64,000 nucleotides of DNA, taken from NCBI GenBank assembly GCA_028564925.1, contig CM053028.1, positions 437,821,071 to 437,885,070 on the forward strand. Reading direction: 5' to 3'. This stretch comes from Lithobates sylvaticus. Lineage: Eukaryota; Chordata; Amphibia; Anura; Ranidae. The position numbers were made by a program, and so were the translations under genes. The number at the start of each line of letters is the position of its first letter. Position 1 is the stretch's first letter. Positions 23,909-34,400 of this stretch are shown here, in pieces. Under the pieces are notes generated by a model. It was not told the DNA's origin, did no database searches, and saw nothing but the letters and a program-made list of their open reading frames with translations.

Positions 23909-24121
23909 TGAAGAAGGCAAAGCATTACACATGTGTCTTTGTCAGCCTAGAGCAGTGATGGCGAATTTTGGCACCCCAGATGTTTTGGAACTACATTTTC
24001 CATGATGCTCAACTGTGCAGTGTGCATGGGAAATGTAGTTCCAAAACATCTGAGGTGCCAATGTTCGCCATCACTGCTCTAGGCTGACAAAGACACATGG
24101 GTAACGCTTTGTATTCTTCAC
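23909..24121. repeat. 213-bp fold-back with ~95-base arms
   Basis: From TGAAGAAGGCAAAGCATTAC the sequence is mirrored to GTAACGCTTTGTATTCTTCA. The inner arms (AGCCTAGAGCAGTGATGGCG against CGCCATCACTGCTCTAGGCT) are almost perfect. The core looks like a hAT-type MITE, but the palindrome extends about 35 bases beyond the CAGTGATGG ends on each side. Confidence 0.75.
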
Positions 24122-24219
24122 TGCAAATAGAGAACAATAGAGAGAGAGAAGAACAATAAAACAACAACTATTTTTGGCTTTTTTGTTTTATTTTTTTATT
24201 TTTTTACTTTTTTTTGTAA

Positions 24220-24374
24220 TTAACTGTAAAGGTTCCAGGTTCGGGTCTCTAAAAATGCGATGGCATCTTTGGAGACCCTGTGAAAATGTGTCCTATGACT
24301 GTGCAGTGTGTGGTAGTGTTGGAAACATTCACTGATGCAGAGACCAGGTTGGTTAGGACAGGAGGGACAATTAA
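24220..24374 (-). pseudogene. piggyBac transposase, C-terminal segment
   Basis: The minus strand encodes NCPSCPNQPGLCISECFQ and HYHTLHSHRTHF, the cysteine-rich C-terminal end of piggyBac-type transposases. It is cut at TTAA (24371-24374); the upstream part of the same gene resumes at 29427, on the far side of a 5-kb insertion. The C-terminal cysteines belong to the zinc-binding tail of this family. The gene is dead. It is the 3' end of the transposase whose other parts lie at 29427-30899 and 36231-36480. Confidence 0.8.
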
Positions 24375-24898
24375 CCACTTCCCGACCGCCCCATGTACAT
24401 ATACGTCGGCAGAATGGCACGTACAGGCAGAACCACGTACCTGTACGTGCCATTCTTCAGGCGCGTGGGGGGTCCGATCGGACCCCCCCCGGCCGGCGGG
24501 GACGGTCGGGATCGCTTCAGGAGCGATCCGGGATGAGGGGACGGCCAGTGGTTTCTGGACACCCCCTCGCGATCGCTCCTGGCGAATCAGATGCTTCCTC
24601 TGTCTGTGTCAATCAAAACACAGGCAGAGGAAGTGATGTCACGCTCGGTGCGCCGGTCTATGTGACCGGAACGCCGAGCTGTCAACATGTACAGGTGACA
24701 CCAGTACACATAGGCACACAAAACACCCCCCTGTCACCCCCAGATCACCCCCCAGATCACCCCCTCCCCCCCCAGTCACAGTGTCACTAATTGCAGTGAT
24801 CATTTTTTTACTGATCACTGCATTTAGTGTCAGTGTGACTGTAATAACTGTCAGTGCAGTTAGTTTTAGGTCCAAGGTAGCCCCCCTACCCCCCCCTA

Positions 24899-25740
24899 AT
24901 AAAGGTTTAACCCCTTGATTGCCCCCCAGGTAACCCTTTCACCCCCTTTTGCCAGTGTCACTAAGCGATCGTTTTTCTGATCGCTGTATTAGTGTCACTG
25001 CTGTCGCTAGGTAACCATTTTTTTTTTTTAGGTAACCGCCATGTTTATATAGGTTCATAAATAGGTTTATAGGTCAGGTACCCCCATATTACAACCTAAA
25101 TAAAGGTTTTAACCCCTTGATTGCCCCTAGAGTTAACCCTTTCACCAGTGATCACTGTATAACTGTCACTGGTGACGCTGGTTAGCCAGTTAGTTATTTC
25201 GTTATTTAGGTTCCCCGTCAGGTTTTTATATAGCGTCAGGTACCCCCATATATTACCTAATAAAGGTTTTAACCCCCTGATTGCCCCTAGTTAACCCTTT
25301 CACCCCCTTTTGCCAGTGTCACTAAGCGATCGTTTTTCTGATCGCTGCATTAGTGTCGCTAGGTAACCATTTTTTTTTTTTTAGGTAACCGCCATGTTTA
25401 TATAGGTTCATAAATAGGTTTATAGGTCAGGTACCCCCATATTACAACCTAAATAAAGGTTTTAACCCCCTGATTGCCCCTAGAGTTAACCCTTTCACCA
25501 GTGATCACTGTATAACTGTCACTGGTGACGCTGGTTAGCCAGTTAGTTATTTCGTTATTTAGGTTCCCCGTCAGGTTTTTATATAGCGTCAGGTACCCCC
25601 ATATATTACCTAATAAAGGTTTTAACCCCCTGATTGCCCCTAGTTAACCCTTTCACCCCCTTTTGCCAGTGTCACTAAGCGATCGTTTTTCTGATCGCTG
25701 CATTAGTGTCGCTAGGTAACCAGTTTTTTTTTGTATTACT
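24899..25740. repeat. Tandem array, ~350-360-bp unit
   Basis: The word GCCAGTGTCACTAAGCGATC occurs at 24951, 25312 and 25665, giving periods of 361 and 353. Each unit has two related halves with AACCCCCTGATTGCCCC and GGTACCCCCATAT. About two and a third units are present, in the left arm of the 5-kb element. Confidence 0.9.
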
Positions 25741-26623
25741 GTTACGGGTGACGCTGGTTAGTTAGCTTGTTTTTTATACTGTCAGGGCACCCATTTATTA
25801 CCCAATAACGGTTTAACCCCCTGATCGCCCGGCGGGTGATATCAATTAGGTTTTAGGGTCAAATAAGGTCTGCGTCGCCCCAGGTTAGTGCCAGTACCGC
25901 AAACACCCACGCGCAAAGCATACACCTCCCTTAGTGGCACAGTATCTGAACAGATCAATATCTGATCTGATCAGATCTATACTAGCGTCCCAGCAGTTTA
26001 GGGTTCCAAAAAAAAAAAACGCATTGTTAGCGGGATCAGCCCAGATACCTGCTAGCACCTGCGTTTTCCCCCTCCGCCCAGCCCAGCCCACCCAAGTGCA
26101 GTATCGATCGATCACTGTCACTTACAAAACACTAAGCACACATAACTGCAGCGTTCGCAGAGTCAGGCCTGATCCCTGCGATCGCTAACATTTTTTTTGT
26201 GGTAGCGTTTTGATTCAGTCGCTTCAGTCAGGAGCTTTTTTACCTGTGAATCTCAAAAAAATAAAAAAAAATAAAATAGTTGTCGTTTTATTGTTTCTCT
26301 CTCTCTCTCTATTCTCTCTCTATTGTTCTTTTTTTACTCCATTCTATTCTGCAATGTTTTATTATGTTTTATCATGCTTGCTTTTCAGGTATGTAATTTT
26401 GTTTACTGTGTTTTAGTGTTAAGCATTTTTTTGTTTTCAGGTGCGCCATTCAGTTGCAACGCGGATTTATTTATCTTGACAGCAACAGCGTTTGCTCCCA
26501 CGATACATAAAGCCGCGACTCCAACGCTGTAGGAGGTGATTTCACCACCACAGTTAAAAAAAAGAGCATATATGCCGAAGCATGGGGGCAGCAGGGGGGG
26601 GGGGAGGAGCGATTGGCTCCTAA

Positions 26624-26667
26624 TGCCACGTACATACGGTCGAAATTCCGACCGTGTGTACACGGCA
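26624..26667. mobile_element. 44-bp minimal Harbinger-like MITE
   Basis: TGCCACGTACATACGGTCG runs straight into its mirror CGACCGTGTGTACACGGCA (with a short TTC-type centre), flanked by TAA on both sides (26621-26623, 26668-26670). It has the same termini as the 352-bp element at 53317 but essentially no interior. The flanks (GCATGGGGGCA on the left, TGCCCCCATGC on the right) are themselves an older inverted repeat. Confidence 0.75.
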
Positions 26668-27894
26668 TAACTTTTGCGGGAGGATGCCCCCATGCATCGG
26701 CATATATAAATGGTGCATGTATGCCCATCATTAGAAGTAGGTGGATGAAGGGAGGTATTCTAATGGTGGGCATACCCACCAATCAATCTCTTTTTTTCGT
26801 TCAGCCAAGAGGCTGCATGAAAAAAAAAAGATTACAATATATGTCCAGTATGTTGCTGGACTTTGAATGGTTATACCAGAATGATGCCTGCAGGTTTAGG
26901 TATCATCTTGGTATCATTCTTTTCAGCCAGTGATCGGCTTTCATGTAAAAGCAATTCTAGCGGGTAATTAGCCTCTAGACTGCTTTTACAAGCAGTGGGA
27001 GGGAATGTCCCCCCTCCCGGATATAAACCGCGCCATTGGGAAATTGGGAAAGCATTTTATCACACCAATCTTGGTGTGGTCAGATGCTTTGAGGGCAGAG
27101 GAAAGATCTAGGGTCTAATAGACCCCAATTTTTTCAAAAAAAGAGTACCTGTCACTGCCTATTGCTATCATAGGGGATATTTACATTCCCTGAGATAACA
27201 ATAAAAATCATAACAAAGAAAAAAAATGGAAGGAACAGTTTAAAAATAAAATAAAAAAGCTAAATAAATAAAAAAAAAAACAAAAAAAAAAAAAAAAAGC
27301 ACCCCTGCCCCCCCTTCTCTTGCGCAAAGGCGTACACAAGCGTTGGTCTGGCGTCATATGTAAACAGCAATTGCACCATGCATGTGAGGTATCACCGCGA
27401 AGGTCAGATCGAGGGCAGTAATTTTAGCAGTAGACCTCCTCCGTGAATCTAATGTGGTATCATGTAAAGACTTTTAAAGGCTTTTAAAAATGTATGTAGT
27501 TTGTCGCCACTGCGTGTTTGTGCGCAATTTTAAAGCATGTCGTGTTTGGTATCCATGTACTCGGCCTAAGATCATATTTTTTATTTCATCAAAAATTTGA
27601 GCAATATAGTGTGTTTTAGTGCATTAAAATAAAAAAAAAGTGTATTTTTTCCACAAAAAATGCGTTTGAAAAATCGCTGCGCAAATACTGTGTGGAAAAA
27701 AAAAAATGCAACACCCACCATTTTAATCTGTAGGGCCTTTGCTTTAACATTATATATAGTGTTTGGGGGTTCAACGTAATTTTCTTGCAAAAAAAAAATA
27801 TGTTTTCATGTAAACAAAAAGTGTCAGAAAGGGCTTTGTCTACAAGTGGTTAGAAGAGTGGGTGACGTGTGACATAGGCTTCTAAATGTTGTGC

Positions 27895-28975
27895 ATAAAA
27901 TGCCAGGACAGTTCAAACCCCCCCCAAATGACCCCATTTTGGAAAGTAGACACCCCAAGCTATTTGATGAGAGCAATGTTGAGCCCATTAAATATTTTTT
28001 TTTTTTGTCCCAAGAGATTGAATAATGAAAAAAAAAAAATATATATTTTTTTTTTACAAAAAGTTGTCACTAAATGATATATTGCTCAAACATGTCATGG
28101 GCATATGTGGAAATACACCCCAAAATACATTCTGTTGCTTCTCCTGAGTACGGGGATACCACATGTGTGGGACTTTTTGGGAGCCTAGCTGCGTACGGAA
28201 CCCCAAAAACCAATCACCGCCTTCAGGCTTTCTAAGGGTGTAATTTTTTTATTTCACTTCTCACTGCCAATCACAGTTTCGGAGGCCATGGAATGCCCAG
28301 ATGGCATAAAACCCCCCAAAATGACCCCATTTTGGAAAGTAGACACCCCAAGCTATTTGCTGAGAGGTATTGTGAGTATTTTGCAGATGTCGCTTTTTGT
28401 CACAAAGTTTTGAAAATTGAAAAAAGAAAAAAAAAATTTTTTTTTCTTTACTTTCTTCATTTTCAAAAACAAATGAGAGCTGTAAAATACTCACCATGCC
28501 TCTCAACAAATAGCTTGGGGTGTCTACTTTCCAAAATGGGGTCATTTGGGGGGGTTTTGTGCTATTTTGGCATTTTATGGCCTTCGAAACGGTGATAGGT
28601 AGTGAGGAGTGAAATCAAAAATTTGCACCCTTAGAAATCCTGAAGGCGGTGCTTGGGTTTCGGGGCCCCGTACGCGGCTAGGCTCCCAAAAAGTCCCACA
28701 CATGTGGTATCCCCATACTCAGGAGAAGCAGCAAAATGTATTTTGGGGTGCAATTCCACATATAACTATGGCATGTGTGAGCAATATATCATTTAGTGAC
28801 AACTTTTTGAAGAAAAAAAAAAATCTTTTTTATTTTTGTCTTTATTCAATCACTTGGGACTAAAAAAAAAAATATTCAATGGGCTCAACATGCCTCTCAG
28901 CAAATAGCTTGGGTGTCTACTTTCCAAAATGGGGTCATTTGGGGGGGTTTTGTACTTCTCTGCCATTTTAGCACC
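27895..28975. repeat. 1.08-kb palindrome
   Basis: Two arms of about 530 bases are reverse complements with scattered differences. Marker pairs from outside in are CCCCCAAATGACCCCATTTT with its mirror near 28930, GTACGGGGATACCACATG with CATGTGGTATCCCCATAC near 28697, GCCTTCAGG with CCTGAAGGC, and CCAAGCTATTTGCTGAGAGG with CCTCTCAACAAATAGCTTGG. The centre lies near 28435 in an A-rich/T-rich switch. It is non-coding. Confidence 0.88.
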
Positions 28976-29426
28976 TCAAGAAATGAAATAGGCAGTCATA
29001 AATTAAAAGCGGTGTAAATTCCAGAAAATGTACTCTAGTTTGTAGACGCTATAACTTTTGCGCAAACCAATAAATATACGCTTATTGGCATTTTTTTTTA
29101 CTAAAGACATGTGGCTGAATACATTTTGGCCCAAATGTTTGACTAAAATTGAGTTTATTAGATTTTTTTTATAACAAAAAGTAGAAAATCTCTTTTTTTT
29201 TTCAAAATTTTCGCTCTTTTTCCGTTTATATCGCAAAAAAAAAAAAAAATCACAGAGGCAATCAAATACCATCAAAAGAAAGCTCTATTTGTGGGAAGAA
29301 AAGGACGCAAATTTCGTTTGGTTACAAAATTGCATGACCGCGCAATTACCAGTTAAAGTAGTGCAGTGCGAAATTGAAAAAAGACCTCTGGTCCTTTGGC
29401 TGCCAAATGGTCCGGGGCTGAAGTGG

Positions 29427-30899
29427 TTAAAGCGTGTGTCACGCCTGTATCCACGTTTCCTACAGACACAACATCTTTTTGGGATGGGTTCTTTGGCCTG
29501 AGGTACCACGGAGAACTTCTGGGAGGTGCCTCTCATGCAGCCGGCTCACTGTATTTGCATTGGGAAGTTGGGCCACAGCACCATCTGGAAACAGAAGAGC
29601 TGTGATGAACTCTTCCTGGAATTTAAGAAAGGATCCATTTCGTCCTGAGGCCTTGTATAGCACATAAGCGTTCAACAGAGCCAATTGAAATAGGTATACA
29701 GACACTTTTTTGTACCAACGTTTGGCCTTACAGGCAATTAGGTACGGCGCCAACAACTGGTCGTTGAGGTCTACCCCTCCCATATTTAGGTAGTATTCGT
29801 GGACACAGAGGGGTTTCTCCACAACACTAGTCGCCGTTGGAATTTGGACAGTAGTACTTGCGTGAAGGGAGGACAGAACGAAAAATTTCCGATTATCCCT
29901 CCACTTCACTGCAAGCAAATTATTGCACTTCAAGCAGGCTCTCTCCCCCAGTCTAAGACGGGCTCTACAAGCCGCTGGGTTAAGCCTTGGCGATTAGATC
30001 GCACGGTGCAACATGCACCAATTCCATGATCAAACAAGTGACTAAAAAGTGGCACGCTCATGTAATAATTGTCCACGTAAAGTGGTACCTCTTTCCGAAT
30101 AAGGGTGACACCAGGTCCCACACAATCTTACCATCGCTCCCTATGTAGTTTGGGCAGTTCTCAGGCTCCACATGATTATCTTTTCCCTCGTAAACCATAA
30201 AACTATATGTATAGCCTGTTGCCCTGTCACAGAGCTTATACAACTTGACCCCATATCTGGCACGCTTGCTGGGAATATACTGTTTGAAAGACAAGCGAAC
30301 AGAAAACTTAATCAGGGACTCATCAACACAGACAACTTGATCGGGAGTAAACAAGAATGCAAACTGTTGGTTAAAGTGGTTTACGAGGGGCCGAATTTTG
30401 TAGAGCCGATCAAATTTAGGGTCACCCCGAGGAGTTCATTGTCATTAAAATGCATGAACTGTAGGATCTGCTCGTATCGTGTCCTGGCCATGGATGCAGA
30501 GAACATAGGCATATGGTGAATTGGGTTAGTGGACCAATATGACTGCAACTAACTTTTTTAAACTATGCCCATTAGGAGGGATAGGCCCAGAAAGGTCTTA
30601 AATTCGGAAACCGTAATAGGTTTCCAATCTCTGGCAACTGGGGATTAGCGGCGATGTATACAAATTGCTTTGGTCCACAATAGATCTATAGAGATCTTCC
30701 GTGAAAAACAGCAAATAAAAATGAAGTGACGTAAAATCAACTGTTTCCACCTGAATGCTGGGTTAGCCAGTGAATGGGGGAAGTACGGGCGCTGCAGAAG
30801 TGGTGGGCACCCAATTAGGATTGGCAAATGCAGCTTGAACTGCACTTATGGGACTCGCCACGTCACAAAGTGTTACTGCAGTGCTGGTTGTATGACCAG
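29427..30899 (-). pseudogene. piggyBac transposase, central and catalytic segment
   Basis: The minus strand encodes most of a piggyBac (DDE_Tnp_1_7) transposase, which cuts and pastes DNA at TTAA sites. Landmarks in order are FTPDQVVCVDESL (first catalytic Asp), SFKQYIPSKRARYGVKLYKL, SFMVYEGKDN, PLYVDNYYMSVPLFSHLF (second Asp), then EKPLCVHEYY and MGGVDLNDQLLAPYLIA (third Asp), WYKKVSVYLFQLALLNAYVLYK, and the start of the cysteine-rich tail, CRKRGYRRDTR. The three catalytic acidic positions are visible, but the frame is broken: the three best stretches (30058-30354, 29930-30121, 29460-29933) lie in different frames, and the region upstream of 30354 has several stops. The gene is split by insertions at TTAA (29427) and at 30900. 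Nearest relatives by memory are other frog piggyBac elements and the human PGBD genes. Confidence 0.9.
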
Positions 30900-31460
30900 T
30901 GTAACGTACCTGGTATCAGAGCCCAACTGTAGAAGGAGACCTCTCTTACAGCCCTGGCTCGAGGACCACTGGGGTTGCAACAGTGGTACAGGAGCGCAGC
31001 GAGGTAGGAGTGCCTGTATGATCCGTGGTAGCTGATGCAGATGAGTAGAGAGGATCCACCTGATGAACTGGACTGGTGAGGCAGTAGCAGCAGTGGTAAC
31101 AGGTGTAGGTCAGCGATCCCTGGATCTAGGCAGAGACTGGATCAGGACTAGACTGAAGCAGGTGAGACAAGCCGGGTCAAACACAGGTAATCAGGTAGTA
31201 ACAGCAGGCAGAGAGTGGTCAGTAGGCAGGCAGAGATTTGGCAACAGAAGGTCAGCGGGTTCAGAAATAGCAGGGTCAAGGCAGGCCGGGTCAGGAGAGG
31301 AGAAGGCAGCAGTAGTCAAACGTAGCAGGATCAGATAACAACAGCAGGTACAGGATCAGACTCAGGTAGAGCTGCAGATCAGACAGCACTGCACTGGAGC
31401 AGCTGCTGTCCTTTTAAAGGGGAACTGGCACCAAGTTGAGTTAGCGCGCGTGCACATGCA
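30900..31460 (-). repeat. LTR of the Ty3/gypsy element (3' LTR on the minus strand)
   Basis: On the plus strand it begins TGTAACGTACCTGG and ends GTGCACATGCA, giving TG...CA ends. It matches the copy at 35724-36230 closely, with one block of differing length in the middle. The end of the coding frame runs just into it. Confidence 0.9.
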
Positions 31461-34400
31461 CCTGTTGTGCATTCCTGCGCACGCGTGCCTGTCGTGTGTC
31501 ACTGCGCACGTTCATGCGCCGCTGTCCAGTGCGGCCTGTTCTCGTGGGAACATGTGTGCGCACGCGCGCACGTCCGTGTGCATGTCCTGCCACAGGGTAT
31601 CCCTGACATTGCCCCCCCCCAAGGGGCAGCCTCCGGATGCCCAACAAGCTCTTCTTTTCAGGGTGAGCAAGGAAAAAGGCACGAACTAACCTTCTTGCAT
31701 GGATATTGCATGCGGGTTCCCAGGAGTTATCCTCCAGGCCATATCCTCTCCATTTAACCAGAAATTGTACCTGATTTCGCCTTCTCCGGCAGTCCAGGAT
31801 AGCCTCCACTTCAAACTCCTCATTCCCATCAATCAGAACAGGTTCCGGTGGCTTGGGTCCTCTATCAGGGAAGGGATCAGGTACTGCAGGTTTTAGTAGT
31901 GAAACATGAAATATAGGATGAATTTTAAATGAGTCAGGTAAAGAAAGGTATGATACCTCATTTAACCTCCTCTTCACCGGGAAGGGACCGGTAAATTTGG
32001 GTGCCAACTTTTTAGACGGACATTTTAACTTAAGATTGGTTGTAGAAAGCCATACCTGGTCACCCGGCTGCAGGTTCAGTTCTCCTCTCCTCTTTTTATC
32101 AAAAGCCTTCTTGTTGTCGGCTTGTGCTTTGGGCATTGCTTCCTGCAAGATCTTGTTGTTGTGGTTGAGGAAATCCATGGTATCTTGTACTGCCGGAACT
32201 GTAGATTCTGAAATGAAATCAGGCAGAAATGATAAATGGAAACCATAATTAGAAAAGAAAGGGGATTGACCTGTAGCTGAGTGATTGGCGTTGTTGTAGG
32301 CAAATTCTGCCAGTGGTAGTAAAGATACCCAATCATCCTGAGTAAAGGAAGTGAAACAACGGATGTACTGTTCGAGCGTTTGATTTGTCCTTTCTGTTTG
32401 CCCATTGGTTTGGGGATGGTAAGCTGAGGACAATGCCAACTCAATTTTCAACGCTTTACATAAAGCTCTCCAGAAACGTGAGGTGAACTGTACACCACGA
32501 TCAGATGTAATGTTTGCTGGGACCCCATGCAACCTGACGATCTCCTTAATAAATACTCGGGCCGTCTCCATAGCAGATGGGGTACTCTTTAAGGGTAAGA
32601 AATGAGCCATCTTGGTTAATCGGTCCACTACTACAAAGATTGCCGTGCATCCCTCGGCCGGTGGGAGTTCTACTATAAAATCCATGGAGATCATCCTCCA
32701 TGGTTTATCAGGAATGGGTAGAGGTTTCAGCAGGCCCCAGGACTTACTTCTTGCTGTCTTGTTCTGAATGCAAACAGAGCATGAGTTCACATATTTCTTA
32801 CAGAAAGTTTCTAGATCAGGCCACCAAAATGTACGTCGTACAAGTTCAAGGGTCTTATGTATGCCAAAATGGCCTGCCAGCGGATGGTCATGGAACATCT
32901 TCAAGACCCCAACTCGCACATTCTCAGGAACAAAAATTTTGTTTTCTTTCCAAAGCAGACCATCTCTAGAGGTTAGCATGACTCCGGGGGGGCTGAGCAT
33001 GTTCCTGGAAGCCTGTTTGATTTGAGACAAGAGATCCGTTTGCAACAGTAGGAAGTTCCCTGTAGGTAGGATGGTATCTGGTGTTGATAAGTCTTTGGGA
33101 TCGTCGTACATACGGGATAGAGCGTCCGGTTTTGTGTTTTTTGATCCAGGTCGGTACGTTATATGGAAGGAAAAACGAGTGAAAAATAGAGCCCATCGAG
33201 CTTGTCGTGGCGTCAGTCTTTTGGCAGTTCTTAAATACTCTAAATTTTTATGGTCGGTATAAATTAGTATGGGATGGTTAGCGCCCTCCAACAAATACCT
33301 CCACTCCTCCAGTGCTGCTTTGATGGCCAGTAGTTCACGATCTCCTACATCGTAATTTCTCTCTGCTGGAGAAAGTCTCTGTGAAAAGAAGGCCACAGGG
33401 TGCATTAAGGCCTTAACCCCTTGCCGTTGGGAGACAACTGCCCCCACTGCTGTTTCGGAGGCATCCACCTCAAGGATATAGGGTAAGGACGGGTCAGGAT
33501 GGCTGAGGATAGGAGCCGAGGTGAAAAGCTTTTTTAGCGTTTCGAAGGCGCTCTGCGCCTCAGAGTTCCAGCAGAATCGCAGGTTTTGTTTAGTTAGTTG
33601 TGTTATTGGGGTGATTATGGCAGAGAACCCCTTAATGAATTTTCTATAAAAGTTCGCAAAACCTACGAAGCGTTGTACCCCCTTCTTGTCTGTGGGTACA
33701 GGCCACTCCAGTATGGCGGACACCTTCTGGGGATCCATTTCAACTCCTGCTGTAGAAATTACTAATCCCAAGAACTGGATGCTCTGCCGCTCAAATTCAC
33801 ATTTCTCCGGTTTTGCATATAGTTTGTGTTGGCGAAGTCGGCCTAGGACGATGCTGACATGCTCTCGGTGTTGAGCAAGGGACCCAGAGAAGATTAAGAT
33901 ATCGTCCAAGTAGACAATTACGAAGATATCCAGTAAATCTCGGAACACGTCATTAATGAAATGTTGGAAGGTGGCCGGGGCATTGCAAAGCCCAAAGGGC
34001 ATGACCAGATACTCGAAGTGCCCGAATCTGGTACGAAAGGCCGTCTTCCACTCATCTCCTTTTCGAATGCGTATCAGGTTATAGGCACCTCTCAAGTCCA
34101 GTTTAGTAAAAATTAGTGCAGATCTCAGTTTCTGGAACAACTCAGTCATGAGGGGCAGAGGATAGCGGTTCTTTACCGTAATTTTATTTAACTCCCTATA
34201 ATCCACACAAGGACGGAGAGAGTGATCTTTCTTAGTTACGAAAAATATCCCGGCTCCGGCCGGGGAGGTGGATGGGCGGATGAACCCCTTCTTGAGGTTA
34301 TCATCGACATATTCTTTTAATGCCTCTTGTTCCCGTTCTGATAATGGGAATACACGTCCAAACGGGATCGCAGCTCCGGGTAAAAGGTCAATAGGACAGT

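Larger units (their letters stand above)
24371..29430 (+). mobile_element. 5.06-kb piggyBac-like element inserted in a piggyBac transposase gene
   Basis: The borders are TTAACCACTTCCCGACC and GGGGCTGAAGTGGTTAA, inverted ends with TTAA at both sides. On either side the sequence reads as the same transposase C-terminus, so the insertion point is certain. The left arm (24371-26215) is CpG-rich with a tandem array. Its segment at 26020-26180 is the reverse complement, with divergence, of the host element's arm at 36580-36740, so guest and host belong to one family in opposite orientations. The CT-rich tract at 26289-26330 parallels the tract left of the host gene (24122-24160 in reverse). No transposase remains in it, so it looks like an internally deleted, non-autonomous relative. 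Confidence 0.8.

Noticed and set aside
24899-25740. Tandem units considered as a CRISPR-like array
   Set aside because: The period is about 355 bp with diverged halves, there is no short repeat/unique spacer pattern, and the DNA is vertebrate.
31441-31700. Chromodomain considered as a host CBX-type gene
   Set aside because: It is the C-terminal end of a continuous gag-pol frame between two LTRs.
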